In this document: positions 8,820 to 17,154 of the stretch, one piece after another
How the letters are laid out: each line of letters begins with the position of its first letter
Position numbering within the stretch: position 1 is the stretch's first letter
Assembly (NCBI RefSeq): GCF_002504165.1
Contig: NZ_CP021404.1
Location: 1,054,001-1,118,000, forward strand
Length of the DNA: 64,000 bases
Reading direction: 5' to 3'
DNA from: Pacificitalea manganoxidans
GTDB taxonomy: Bacteria; Pseudomonadota; Alphaproteobacteria; Rhodobacterales; Rhodobacteraceae
The notes under the pieces: model-generated
Seen by the model: only the letters and a program-made list of their open reading frames with translations
Database searches by the model: none
What the model was told of the DNA's origin: nothing
Position numbers and translations under genes: made by a program

Positions 8820-10049
8820 ATGAGAACCTTGCCCCTTGCCGAGGCCCGGCATCTGCCGGTCTGGCGCCGCCCCACGACGTTGTTGTTCCTGATGGCTGCC
8901 GGCATGCCGGTGGCCTTTGCCACATGGTCGGCGCTGCTCAATAACTTCGTGATCGAGGTGGCCGGGTTCGACGGCTCCGACATCGGCTGGCTGCACACGG
9001 TGCGCGAAATTCCGGGCTTTCTCGCGATTGGTGTGATCGCTCTGCTGATGTTCATCCGCGAACAGGTGCTGGGGCTGATGGCGCTGCTGCTGCTGGGTGT
9101 CGCGACCGCGATTACCGCGTGGTTCCCCTCGCTGGGCGGAATCCTGACGATCACCATGCTCAGTTCGATCGGGTTCCATTACTACGAGACGGTGAACCAG
9201 TCGCTGCAATTGCAATGGATCGACCGGGCGCGCGCGCCGCAAATGCTGGGCTGGTTGCTGGCCGCAGGCTCGGCGGCGACGCTGGCGGCCTATGTCCTGA
9301 TCGTGCTGACATGGGATGCGTTGGAGCTGAGCTACAATACCGTCTATCTGGCCTCCGGCGGGGTCACGGCGCTGATCGCGGTCGCCTGTTTCCTGCTGTT
9401 CCCGCAATTCGAGGCGCCCAACCCGCAGGTCAAGAAATTCATCCTGCGGCGGCGCTACTGGCTGTATTACGCGCTGCAATTCATGGCTGGCGCGCGGCGG
9501 CAGATCTTTGTGGTCTTTGCCGGGTTCATGATGGTCGAGCGGTTCGGCTTCGACGTGCATCAGGTCACGGCGCTGTTTTTGATCAACCTGATCGCCAATA
9601 TCATCATCGCCCCGCTGCTGGGCCGGGCCGTGGCGATCTGGGGCGAACAGCGCACACTGATCTTTGAATACGCCGGGCTGATCTGTGTGTTTCTTGCCTA
9701 TGGTGGGGTTTATTGGTTCGGTTGGGGCGTGCTGCTGGCCTCGGCGCTCTATGTGATCGATCACATCTTTTTCGGGCTGGCTTTGGCGCTGAAAACCTAT
9801 TTCCAGAAGATCGCCGATCCCGGTGACATCGCGCCCACTGCCGCAGTGGCGTTCACCATCAACCACATCGCAGCGGTGTTTCTGCCCGCGTTGCTGGGTT
9901 ATTTGTGGCTGACCTCGCCGGCGGCGGTGTTTCTGCTGGCCGCAGGCATGGCGGCCACGTCGCTGGGGTTGGCGCTGCTGATCCCGCGCCACCCGGTTCC
10001 GGGCCATGAAACCCGCCTGAGCCGTCTGCTGCCTGCCCCGGCGGAGTAA
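8820..10049 (+). CDS. MFS-type membrane transporter
   Basis: This 409-residue protein is almost entirely hydrophobic, with about 11-12 predicted membrane helices and a short Arg-rich N-terminus. The fold matches the major facilitator superfamily; the cytoplasmic loop after the sixth helix contains KKFILRRRYWLYYALQF. Substrate-defining motifs are not recognisable, so the substrate is unknown. It is monocistronic: priA ends about 100 bp upstream and msrA starts 75 bp downstream on the same strand with its own ribosome site. Confidence 0.8.
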   Translation: MRTLPLAEARHLPVWRRPTTLLFLMAAGMPVAFATWSALLNNFVIEVAGFDGSDIGWLHTVREIPGFLAIGVIALLMFIREQVLGLMALLLLGVATAITAWFPSLGGILTITMLSSIGFHYYETVNQSLQLQWIDRARAPQMLGWLLAAGSAATLAAYVLIVLTWDALELSYNTVYLASGGVTALIAVACFLLFPQFEAPNPQVKKFILRRRYWLYYALQFMAGARRQIFVVFAGFMMVERFGFDVHQVTALFLINLIANIIIAPLLGRAVAIWGEQRTLIFEYAGLICVFLAYGGVYWFGWGVLLASALYVIDHIFFGLALALKTYFQKIADPGDIAPTAAVAFTINHIAAVFLPALLGYLWLTSPAAVFLLAAGMAATSLGLALLIPRHPVPGHETRLSRLLPAPAE

Positions 10050-10124
10050 GGCCGGACCGGAGGTCACCTGTAGGAAATCCTCGGCCGCCACCCTATATCG
10101 GGGGCAAGCAAAGGAGGGTTCCTG

Positions 10125-10796
10125 ATGTTCCTGTTTCAACGCAAGCCGACCGACCCCGTGACCGCCGAAACCGCGCTGCCCGGCCGCGCGGAGGCGATCC
10201 CCACCGCCGACACTCATTTCGTGCTCGACCGTCCCCTGACCCGCGACGTGCCGCCGGGCATGGAAGTGGTGATTTTCGGCATGGGATGTTTCTGGGGGGT
10301 GGAGCGCCTGTTTTGGCAGATCGAAGGCGTCTACCTGACGATGGTGGGCTACGCTGCGGGCTGCACGCCGAACCCGACCTATAACGAGGTCTGTTCCGGC
10401 ATGACCCATCACAACGAAGTGGTGCGCGTCGTCTATGACCCGCTGGTCGTATCGTTCGAGGCGCTGCTGAAGGTGTTCTGGGAAGGCCACGACCCGACCC
10501 AAGGCATGCGTCAGGGCAACGATGTCGGCACGCAGTATCGGTCCGGCATCTACTACACGACCGACGCGCAGAAGGCCGCCGCACTGGCCAGTCGCGATGC
10601 GTTCCAGCCGCATCTGACCGCCGCCGGGCGCGACGAGATCAGCACCGAGATCCTGCCCGCGCCCGAGTTCTATTTCGCCGAGGATTATCACCAGCAATAT
10701 CTGGCCAAAAATCCGGGCGGCTATTGCGGGCTGGGCGGCACAGGCGTGACCTGTCCCATCGGCACGGGCGTAAGCTCCGGCTCCGGCGCGGCCTGA
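10125..10796 (+). CDS. msrA: Peptide-methionine (S)-S-oxide reductase MsrA
   Basis: MsrA reduces the S-epimer of methionine sulfoxide in proteins, repairing oxidative damage. The 223-residue protein contains the catalytic [11 protein letters not shown] motif with nucleophile Cys55. It also has the family blocks [41 protein letters not shown] (about 125-147) and the C-terminal [18 protein letters not shown], where a Cys can act as resolving residue. An AAAGGAGG ribosome site at 10110-10117 supports ATG 10125. A long GC-rich inverted repeat follows the stop. Confidence 0.95.
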   Translation: MFLFQRKPTDPVTAETALPGRAEAIPTADTHFVLDRPLTRDVPPGMEVVIFGMGCFWGVERLFWQIEGVYLTMVGYAAGCTPNPTYNEVCSGMTHHNEVVRVVYDPLVVSFEALLKVFWEGHDPTQGMRQGNDVGTQYRSGIYYTTDAQKAAALASRDAFQPHLTAAGRDEISTEILPAPEFYFAEDYHQQYLAKNPGGYCGLGGTGVTCPIGTGVSSGSGAA

Positions 10797-10809
10797 TCGC
10801 GACGGCGCG

Positions 10810-10848
10810 GGGGCAGGCGGCGGCGATCTGACCGCCGCCGCTTGCCCC
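10810..10848. terminator. Sixteen-pair inverted repeat between msrA and truA
   Basis: Arms 10810-10825 and 10833-10848 pair over sixteen positions with one G-T pair and a seven-base loop. It lies 13 bp after the msrA stop and 29 bp before truA. No T-run follows, so it may be a terminator, an mRNA-stabilising hairpin or a processing site. Confidence 0.5.
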
Positions 10849-10876
10849 GCCGGGCGCGGATCGCTACATCCGCGCC

Positions 10877-11644
10877 ATGCCTCGTTTTGCCCTGAAAATC
10901 GACTATCACGGCGGCCCGTTTTCGGGCTGGCAACGGCAATCGCATGCGCCCTCGGTGCAGCAGGCCGTGGAGGAGGCCCTGCGCCGGCTGCAACCCGATG
11001 CGCCGGGGATCGGCGCGGCGGGGCGCACGGATGCGGGCGTGCATGCCACCGGCCAAGTGGCGCATTGCGATCTGGTCCGCGACTGGGAGCCGTTTCGCCT
11101 GAGCGAAGCGCTGAACTACCATCTGAAGCCCGCCCCGATCGCAATCACCGCTTGCGCGCCTGTGGCCGATGACTGGCATGCCCGGTTTTCGGCCATTGAA
11201 CGGCGCTACCTGTTCCGCCTGATCGCGCGCCGTGCGCCGCTGACCCATGAGCGCGGGCTGGCGTGGCGCGTGCCGCATCCGCTGGACCTGACCCCGATGC
11301 AGGAGGCCTGCGCGCATCTGCTGGGGCGGCACGATTTCACGACCTTTCGGGCGTCCGAATGTCAGGCCGACAGCCCGGTCAAGACATTGGACGAAGCGCG
11401 GGTCGAGGCCGTGCCACTGGAGGTCGGCGTTGAATATCGCTTTACCTTCCGGGCGCGGTCCTTTCTGCACAATCAGATCCGCAGCTTTGTCGGCACGCTG
11501 GAGCGGGTGGGCGCGGGCGCTTGGACCCCCGATGACCTGCGCGCAGCGTTGGAGGCGCGGGAGCGCAGCCGCTGCGGCCCGGTCTGCCCGCCGGATGGTC
11601 TGTATCTGACCGGGGTGGGCTATCCCGACGATCCGTTCGGCTAA
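10877..11644 (+). CDS. truA: tRNA pseudouridine(38-40) synthase TruA
   Basis: TruA converts U38-U40 in tRNA anticodon stem-loops to pseudouridine. The 255-residue length is typical. The catalytic motif [17 protein letters not shown] has the nucleophile Asp52. The second half contains [10 protein letters not shown] and [17 protein letters not shown], the conserved structural blocks of the TruA fold. It converges on the sulfatase gene, whose stop is only seven bases away. Confidence 0.95.
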   Translation: MPRFALKIDYHGGPFSGWQRQSHAPSVQQAVEEALRRLQPDAPGIGAAGRTDAGVHATGQVAHCDLVRDWEPFRLSEALNYHLKPAPIAITACAPVADDWHARFSAIERRYLFRLIARRAPLTHERGLAWRVPHPLDLTPMQEACAHLLGRHDFTTFRASECQADSPVKTLDEARVEAVPLEVGVEYRFTFRARSFLHNQIRSFVGTLERVGAGAWTPDDLRAALEARERSRCGPVCPPDGLYLTGVGYPDDPFG

Positions 11645-11650
11645 GGCGGC

Positions 11651-13090
11651 TCAGGTGATCGCGATGGCCGCAGGCTCCTTGATCGGGGTGTCGCGGATCT
11701 CTTGGGGGAGCAAGCGCGGCGGCACCGGCGGGGCCAAATCAGGCAGCGCTGCGGTCAGCTCCACCAATAGCGGGGCCAGATTGGCAGGCACCCCGTCGGC
11801 CAGCAGGTTCGCCCGCTCGAACGGATCGCTGCCGTGATCGTAAAGCTCCATCGTGCCGTCGTGATAGCGGATCAGCCGGTGCGCGCCGCTGCGGACCGTG
11901 CTGGCCAAGAAGCTGCGCCGCTGGCCGGGGGGGCGCTTATGCAAAAACCGCTCATAGGCCGATACGGCAGGGCGGTGGTCTGAGGCGGCACCGCTCAGCA
12001 GAGGCCAAAGCGATTGCCCGTCCAGCGGATGCGGTGGCGTAAGACCGCCCGCCTCGGCCAAGGTGGGGTAGAGATCAAGCAGGGAGACCGGCTCCGCCAC
12101 CCGGCGCGGCGCGATCCCCGGCCCGGCGATCATCAGCGGCACCCGCAGCGCGCGTTCCCACAGGGTGAATTTCCGAAACGCCAGCTTTTCCCCCAGTTGC
12201 CAGCCGTGATCGGACCAGAGCACGATCAATGTATGGGCGTCCTGTCCGGTGGCCTCCAGCCGATCCAGCACCTCGCCCAGACGGGCATCGGCATAGGCGA
12301 TGGCGGCGAGATAGGCATGCAGGAACGCGCCGTATTCGTTCATCTCGACCAGCGACTTGCCCATTTTCGGGAATACGAACCGGCGCCCAGCGGCGGGGAT
12401 CTGGTCCCACACGCTGCGATCATCGGGATCGAACAGATGCCCAGACAATCCGGGCGGCAGCGCCACCGGCGTCTCGATCATGTCGAAATAGCGTTGCGGC
12501 ACCACGAAGGGCAGATGCGGGCGGTAGAGCCCGATGGCCCAAAATTGGTTTTCGGCGCTTTCGGTGATCTCCGGCAGCATGGCGGCCAGCGTGCGGTCAT
12601 CCATCAGCGGCGGCGCATCATTCGGGATCGGGCCAAAGTCGCTGTCGAGATCCAGCAGCCCGCCACGCACACAGCGTGAAATCGGTGCGAAACGGTCCAG
12701 CGGGCTGTCATGCCAGCGGTCCCAATCCGCAGGATCAAGTCCCGAGCGCCCAAGGTGATAGATCTTGCCCGCGCCGCTGGTCCGCCACCCCGCGCGCCGC
12801 GCCTGCCCGATGATCGAGCGCTGTCCTCCGCGCGGGTAGTGCATCGCCCAGCTGTGGCGGTTGTGGTATAGCCCGGTGCGCCACGGGGCCTGTCCGAACA
12901 GCGTGGCAGTGCGCGACGGAGAACACGCAGGAGCAGGTGCGTAGGCCGCGTCAAACACGCAAGCGCGCTGCGCCAGCCGCGTCAGGTTCGGTGTCACCGC
13001 ACCGGGATGCCCGCCAAGCGGCGCGATCCAGTCATTCAGATCCTCGATGGAAATCAGCAGGATGTTGCGGATCGGGGCAGGGGGTGTCAC
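11651..13090 (-). CDS. Type I sulfatase, iduronate-2-sulfatase-like
   Basis: The 479-residue protein is an alkaline-phosphatase-superfamily sulfatase. The formylglycine signature CSPSR is present with Cys56, so it should be matured by a formylglycine-generating enzyme; none is encoded in this window. Metal-binding residues are visible in LLISIEDLNDW (11-21) and in the LIVLWSDHGWQLGEK region (about 290-305). No signal peptide is evident (the N-terminus is polar then ILLISIE), so it is probably cytoplasmic. This branch includes iduronate-2-sulfatases and choline-sulfatase relatives; the substrate is undetermined. Confidence 0.88.
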   Translation of the reverse strand: MTPPAPIRNILLISIEDLNDWIAPLGGHPGAVTPNLTRLAQRACVFDAAYAPAPACSPSRTATLFGQAPWRTGLYHNRHSWAMHYPRGGQRSIIGQARRAGWRTSGAGKIYHLGRSGLDPADWDRWHDSPLDRFAPISRCVRGGLLDLDSDFGPIPNDAPPLMDDRTLAAMLPEITESAENQFWAIGLYRPHLPFVVPQRYFDMIETPVALPPGLSGHLFDPDDRSVWDQIPAAGRRFVFPKMGKSLVEMNEYGAFLHAYLAAIAYADARLGEVLDRLEATGQDAHTLIVLWSDHGWQLGEKLAFRKFTLWERALRVPLMIAGPGIAPRRVAEPVSLLDLYPTLAEAGGLTPPHPLDGQSLWPLLSGAASDHRPAVSAYERFLHKRPPGQRRSFLASTVRSGAHRLIRYHDGTMELYDHGSDPFERANLLADGVPANLAPLLVELTAALPDLAPPVPPRLLPQEIRDTPIKEPAAIAIT

Positions 13091-13387
13091 CGGCGATGCT
13101 CCTCGGGACTGCGGGTGCAGGCGAGTTTGCAGCCACGGATGCGGCGCGCAAGGTGCTGCGGGCAGGGGGCGGCCCGGTGTTGCAGTTCAGGCCTATGACA
13201 CCCGGCTCGTGGGGGCGCGCGACCCAGGCGGTCGGGCGGGGCGGCGCTCGGTGAGCCTGCCTGCGCGCGCGCGCCGGTGCGGTTGAGCGATGTGCTTCAA
13301 GGTCGGCGGCGGATGACCAGCCCGCGCGGACGGCTTGGTCATCCCCGCGCGCCCTCTGCGGGCTGGCTGAGCTTGGTCGGCCAGCGC
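13091..13387. other. Intergenic region between sulfatase and SulP genes
   Basis: About 300 bp upstream of the sulfatase and downstream of the SulP gene. It should hold the sulfatase promoter, but I see no convincing -35/-10 pair, repeat or small gene. Confidence 0.4.
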
Positions 13388-15166
13388 TTAGCCCGTCGGG
13401 TTCGACCCCTCAGCTCGACGGGGCCCTTGTTGGCAGGGCGATTCCTTGGGCGCCAGCGCGCGCATGGCGTCGTATTGGGACAGGAACACCTGACCTGTCA
13501 GCTCCGTCAGGAACGCGGTGCGGCGCAGTTTATCCATCACCGGGCCTTTGACCTCGGACAGGTGCAGGCACAGGCCGGTGTCGCGCAGGCGGTGGTTGAT
13601 CGCTTCGAGGCTTTCCAGCGCGGACATGTCGATTTCGTTGACCGCCGAGCACATCAGCACGACATGGCGCAGATCCTCCGCCCCGGCGATGCGGTCATAG
13701 ACGTAATCCTCCAGAAACCGGGCATTGGCGAAATAGAGGCTTTCGTCAATGCGGATGGTCAGCAGGGTGGGATCGGTCAGCACGTCGTGACGGTTGATGT
13801 TGCGGAAATGCTCGGTCTCCGGCACGCGGCCCACCTCGGCCACATGGGGGCGGGACGTGCGGTAAAGATGCAGGACAATCGACAGGCCCACGCCGGAGGA
13901 CACGCCCAATTCCACACCGAAAAGCAGGGTCAGCAGGATAGTCGCGGCAACGGCGGTAAAATCGGCCCGGCTGTAGCCCCACGCCCGGCGCAGGACGTGC
14001 AGATCGACAAGGCTCAGCACCGCGACAATGATGGTTGCGGCCAGCACGGCCTTGGGCAGAAACCACAATAGCGGCGTCAGCAGCAGCGCGGCCAGCCCGA
14101 TGCCCACGGCAGTGAATGCCCCGGCGGCGGGGGTTTCGGCCCCGGCGTCGAAATTCACCACGGAGCGCGCGAACCCGCCGGTCACCGGGTAGCCGCCGGT
14201 CAGGGAGGCCGCGATGTTCGATGCGCCCAGCCCGATCAATTCCTGATCCGGCACGATCCGCTGGCGGCGCTTGGCGGCAAGGGTCTGCGCGACGGACACG
14301 CTTTCGACGAAGCCGATGATGGAGATCAGCAACGCGGACCCTGCAAGGCTGGACCACAGCGACAGATCGAACGAGGGGAGCGTCAGCGGCGGCAATCCCT
14401 GTGGCACCGCACCGACGATGGCCACACCCTGCGAGTCGAGCCCAAAGGCCCAGACCGCAGCCGTGCTGACGGCAACCGCCGCCACCGGCCCCGCGCGCGC
14501 CAGCAGATCGGCCAGACGGGGCCCCGCGCCCAACCGGCGCAACAGCGGTTTCAGCCCGCGCCGCACCCAGAACAGAAATGCCAGCGTTGCCAGCCCGATC
14601 ACCAGCGTCGGGAGGTTGGTCTGCGGCAGGTTGGTGACCAGCCCTTCGACAAGCTCGATCACCGTATCGCCGGATGTTTGAATGCCCAGCACATGCCCCA
14701 TTTGCGACAGTGCGATCAGCAAGCCCGACGCAGTGATGAAACCGGCGATCACCGGATGGCTCAGGAAATTGGCCAGAAAGCCCAGCCGGAACAGACCCAT
14801 CGCCAGCAGGATCACCCCCGACAGCCCGGCGAGCACCAGTGCGGCGGCGGCGAATTCTGCCCCCTCCAGCCCCAGATTGCCAATGGCTGCGGCGGTCATC
14901 AGCGACACCACCGCCACCGGACCCACGGCCAGCGTACGGCTGGTGCCGAACACCGCATAGGCCAGCAGCGGCGCGACGGAGGCATAAAGCCCCATCTCCG
15001 GCGGCAGGCCCGCCAGCAGCGCATAGGCCAGAGATTGCGGAATCAGCATGATGGTGACGATCACCGCCGCCATCAGATCGGCACCCAAGGTGGCTTGGTC
15101 GTAGCGGCGGCCCCAGTCGAGCAGCGGCACATAGCGGGAAAGGTCGCGGCGGGTGGGTTTGCTCAT
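13388..15166 (-). CDS. SulP family anion permease with STAS domain
   Basis: SulP proteins carry sulfate, bicarbonate or other anions across the inner membrane. The 592-residue protein has about 12-14 membrane helices from residue 20 to 430, opening with the family block TIMLIPQSLAYALLAGLPPE, and a C-terminal STAS domain from about 450 to 560 (RHVVLMCSAVNEIDMSALESLE). Its ATG lies directly after the TGA of the upstream metallo-hydrolase gene, so the two form one operon. Pairing of a SulP permease with a persulfide-dioxygenase-like enzyme suggests export or uptake of sulfite or sulfate during sulfide detoxification. That role is an inference. Confidence 0.92.
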   Translation of the reverse strand: MSKPTRRDLSRYVPLLDWGRRYDQATLGADLMAAVIVTIMLIPQSLAYALLAGLPPEMGLYASVAPLLAYAVFGTSRTLAVGPVAVVSLMTAAAIGNLGLEGAEFAAAALVLAGLSGVILLAMGLFRLGFLANFLSHPVIAGFITASGLLIALSQMGHVLGIQTSGDTVIELVEGLVTNLPQTNLPTLVIGLATLAFLFWVRRGLKPLLRRLGAGPRLADLLARAGPVAAVAVSTAAVWAFGLDSQGVAIVGAVPQGLPPLTLPSFDLSLWSSLAGSALLISIIGFVESVSVAQTLAAKRRQRIVPDQELIGLGASNIAASLTGGYPVTGGFARSVVNFDAGAETPAAGAFTAVGIGLAALLLTPLLWFLPKAVLAATIIVAVLSLVDLHVLRRAWGYSRADFTAVAATILLTLLFGVELGVSSGVGLSIVLHLYRTSRPHVAEVGRVPETEHFRNINRHDVLTDPTLLTIRIDESLYFANARFLEDYVYDRIAGAEDLRHVVLMCSAVNEIDMSALESLEAINHRLRDTGLCLHLSEVKGPVMDKLRRTAFLTELTGQVFLSQYDAMRALAPKESPCQQGPRRAEGSNPTG

Positions 15167-15167
15167 G

Positions 15168-16049
15168 TCAAAGTCCGTTCACCGGGATTTTCAGCACCTT
15201 GTTGCCGTGCTCGTCCACCGGCACCTCGCCGCCGCGCATATTGACCTGCAAGGACGGCAAGATCAGCCGGGGCACCGCCAGTTGCGCGTCGCGCTCGGTG
15301 CGAAACCGGACAAACTCCTCCCGGCTGCGCCCGCCGCCGACATGGATGTTATGAGCGCGTTCGTCCGCGACCGTGCTTTCCCACCGAATATCGCGCCCGC
15401 CGGGCCCGTAATCGTGGCACATGAACAGGCGCATCTCATCGGGCAGGGCGAGGATTTTCTGTATCGAATCGTAAAGTTCACCCGCGTCCCCGCCGGGGAA
15501 ATCGGCGCGCGCGGAGCCGCCATCCGGCATGAACAGCGTGTCCCCGACAAAGGCCGCGTTGCCGATGATATGGGTCATGCAGGCGGGCGTGTGGCCGGGG
15601 GTGTGCATGGCAACCCCGGTCAGGCTGCCGATCTGGTAGCTATCGCCATCCGTGAACAGCTGGTCGAATTGGGAGCCGTCGCGCTGAAATTCGGTGCCTT
15701 CGTTGAAGATCTTGCCAAACGTGTCCTGCACCACGGTGATCTGCGCACCGATGCCGATGCGTCCGCCCAATTCGCGCTGGATATAGGGCGCGGCGGAGAG
15801 GTGATCGGCATGGACGTGGGTTTCGATCAGCCAGTCAAGCGTCAGCCCGTGGTCCCGAATATGCGCGATCATCCGGTCGGCATGGGTATGGGTGATCCGC
15901 CCGGAGGCTTGGTCGAAATCCATCACCGAATCGATAATCGCGCAGGCGGTCGTGGCCGGGTCGCGCAGGATGTAGGAGATCGTATTGGTGGCCTCGTCGA
16001 AGAAGGCAGTCACCTCCGGCGTCACGCTCATGTCGAGGGGCGGGGACAT
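15168..16049 (-). CDS. Metallo-beta-lactamase-fold persulfide dioxygenase-like enzyme
   Basis: This 293-residue enzyme resembles ETHE1/Blh-type sulfur dioxygenases, which use a mononuclear iron to oxidise glutathione persulfide to sulfite. The metal motif THVHADH gives His78, His80, Asp82 and His83. The ligands in HTPGHTPACM and GDTLFMPDGGSARADFPGG follow, and CHDYGPGGRD is the diagnostic C-terminal histidine block of this clade. ATG 16049 has AAAGGAACC upstream; a second ATG six codons in is possible. It is the first gene of a two-gene operon with the SulP permease and is preceded by a palindrome at 16136-16163. Confidence 0.88.
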   Translation of the reverse strand: MSPPLDMSVTPEVTAFFDEATNTISYILRDPATTACAIIDSVMDFDQASGRITHTHADRMIAHIRDHGLTLDWLIETHVHADHLSAAPYIQRELGGRIGIGAQITVVQDTFGKIFNEGTEFQRDGSQFDQLFTDGDSYQIGSLTGVAMHTPGHTPACMTHIIGNAAFVGDTLFMPDGGSARADFPGGDAGELYDSIQKILALPDEMRLFMCHDYGPGGRDIRWESTVADERAHNIHVGGGRSREEFVRFRTERDAQLAVPRLILPSLQVNMRGGEVPVDEHGNKVLKIPVNGL

Positions 16050-16135
16050 CGGGTTCCTTTCGTGGCGGGCGCAGGCGGCAGCCCCGGTCACGGCCCGAAA
16101 ACAGGCCACGGCACAGGGTCAGACGCGCGAAATTG

Positions 16136-16163
16136 CACATATATAAAGATTGGTGAATATGTG
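16136..16163. promoter_or_regulatory. AT-rich inverted repeat CACATAT-N14-ATATGTG
   Basis: Perfect seven-base arms at 16136-16142 and 16157-16163 lie about 90 bp before the persulfide dioxygenase-like gene, in the only AT-rich patch of the region. Position and symmetry suggest the operator of this operon. ArsR-type persulfide sensors (BigR/SqrR) control such operons in related bacteria, but their binding to this exact site is inference. Confidence 0.45.
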
Positions 16164-16207
16164 TGCCGCCGCATGGAAAGTCCAGCGCTTTTGCGGATCT
16201 TGCCCGG

Positions 16208-16873
16208 CTACCAAGGCACGGTTTGGCCCGACCAGTCCCGAAAACCTCCATTATCCTCAGCGCTCAGCCCGTCCATGACCCGAAGCAGATTGGCGGCGGC
16301 CTCGGGGGCGGGCACGGTCGGATGGCGCCCGGCATAGGCGCGGGTGAATTCGGTCGCGACGGTGCCGGGATGCAGACAGATGCAGATCGCCTGCGGATGA
16401 CTGCGTGCCACCTCGATCGCGGCACCGTGGATCAGCGCGTTCAGCCCCGCCTTCGCGGCACGGTAGCCATACCAGCCGCCCAGCCTGTTATCCCCGATGG
16501 AGCCGACCCGCGCCGACAGCACCGCAAAAACGGATCTGTCAGTGCGCGGCAGCAGGCGCAGCGCGTGTTTCAGAACCAAGGCTGGGCCAATCGCATTCAG
16601 TTGGTATTGCGCCGCAAGCGCAGCAGGGTCCAGATCGCGCAGGCTTTTCTCCGGTTCTGCCCCGTCGATCACCAGCGCGCCGGTGGCGACGATGATCTGG
16701 GCGTAGGGGGGTGTCAGCGGGGCAAGCGCGTCACGAATGCTGTCCTCATCGGTCAGGTCGATCCCGTCGGTTCGGCGTGACAGTGCCGTCACCTCATGGC
16801 CCGCGTCCTGCAACGCCCGGCACAGCGCCGCGCCAATGCCGCCGGACGCGCCGATCACAAGGGTTTTCGCCAT
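16208..16873 (-). CDS. Short-chain dehydrogenase/reductase, C-factor-like
   Basis: The 221-residue protein is a classical SDR with the NAD(P) motif GASGGIG at residues 8-14, the catalytic Ser120 in FAVLSARVGS and Tyr137-x3-Lys141 in YGYRAAK. The overall layout resembles CsgA/C-factor-type SDRs, cytosolic oxidoreductases of unknown substrate in most bacteria. ATG 16873 is preceded by a ribosome site (revcomp of gcctctcccg). It is divergent from the leuA leader, about 100 bp apart. Confidence 0.87.
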   Translation of the reverse strand: MAKTLVIGASGGIGAALCRALQDAGHEVTALSRRTDGIDLTDEDSIRDALAPLTPPYAQIIVATGALVIDGAEPEKSLRDLDPAALAAQYQLNAIGPALVLKHALRLLPRTDRSVFAVLSARVGSIGDNRLGGWYGYRAAKAGLNALIHGAAIEVARSHPQAICICLHPGTVATEFTRAYAGRHPTVPAPEAAANLLRVMDGLSAEDNGGFRDWSGQTVPW

Positions 16874-16935
16874 GTCGCCTCTCCCGTTGTCGCAAGGGGG
16901 AGATAGGCGGGCGGGCAGAAAGGTCCATTTCGGGG

Positions 16936-16964
16936 CTTTTCTTTCGGCGCGCCCCGGCTATAGT
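16936..16964 (+). promoter_or_regulatory. Candidate leuA promoter
   Basis: TATAGT at 16959-16964 is a good -10 hexamer in GC-rich surroundings, with a weak T-rich -35 (about 16936-16942) 16-17 bp upstream. Initiation would fall near 16971, one or two bases before the leader ATG at 16973. Confidence 0.4.
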
Positions 16965-16972
16965 CCGGCCCC

Positions 16973-17068
16973 ATGAGCAACCGCCACTATACCCCCGCCG
17001 CCGCGCCGCGCATTTTCGCGCCTGCGCTGCCCGTTGCGGGTGGGCTGCTTCTCCTTAGCTGCCTCTGA
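16973..17068 (+). CDS. leuL: Leucine-rich leader peptide of leuA
   Basis: A 31-codon frame begins at ATG 16973 and ends with TGA at 17066-17068. Four consecutive Leu codons (CTG CTT CTC CTT, 17045-17056) are followed by Ser, Cys and a further Leu just before the stop. It lies 86 bp before leuA and overlaps a strong inverted repeat. This is the layout of a leucine attenuation leader: a ribosome starved for charged tRNA-Leu stalls on these codons and changes downstream folding. No Shine-Dalgarno precedes the ATG, and the candidate -10 box puts the mRNA start about at the ATG, so the peptide is probably read from a leaderless transcript. The name is by analogy. Confidence 0.75.
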   Translation: MSNRHYTPAAAPRIFAPALPVAGGLLLLSCL

Positions 17069-17096
17069 GCGTGCCTCCCGGCGCGCCGCTCAGGGG
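17062..17096 (+). promoter_or_regulatory. Attenuator-type hairpin in the leuA leader
   Basis: Arms 17062-17071 and 17087-17096 pair over ten positions with one G-T pair. The left arm contains the last Leu codon and the stop codon of the leader peptide, so a translating ribosome would occlude it. GGCGC at 17080-17084 can alternatively pair with GCGCC near 17103-17107. No T-run follows, so the output could be Rho-dependent or translational. Confidence 0.55.
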
Positions 17097-17154
17097 TGGA
17101 CCAGCGCCGGATCTTCGCACTACAGACGGCACCAGACGCTAAGGACCAGATATC

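Noticed and set aside
8760-11144. A 794-residue minus-strand frame through the MFS gene, msrA and the 5' part of truA
   Set aside because: It is antisense to three recognisable genes with clear motifs and ribosome sites, and is Arg/Gln/His-rich as expected of a shadow frame.
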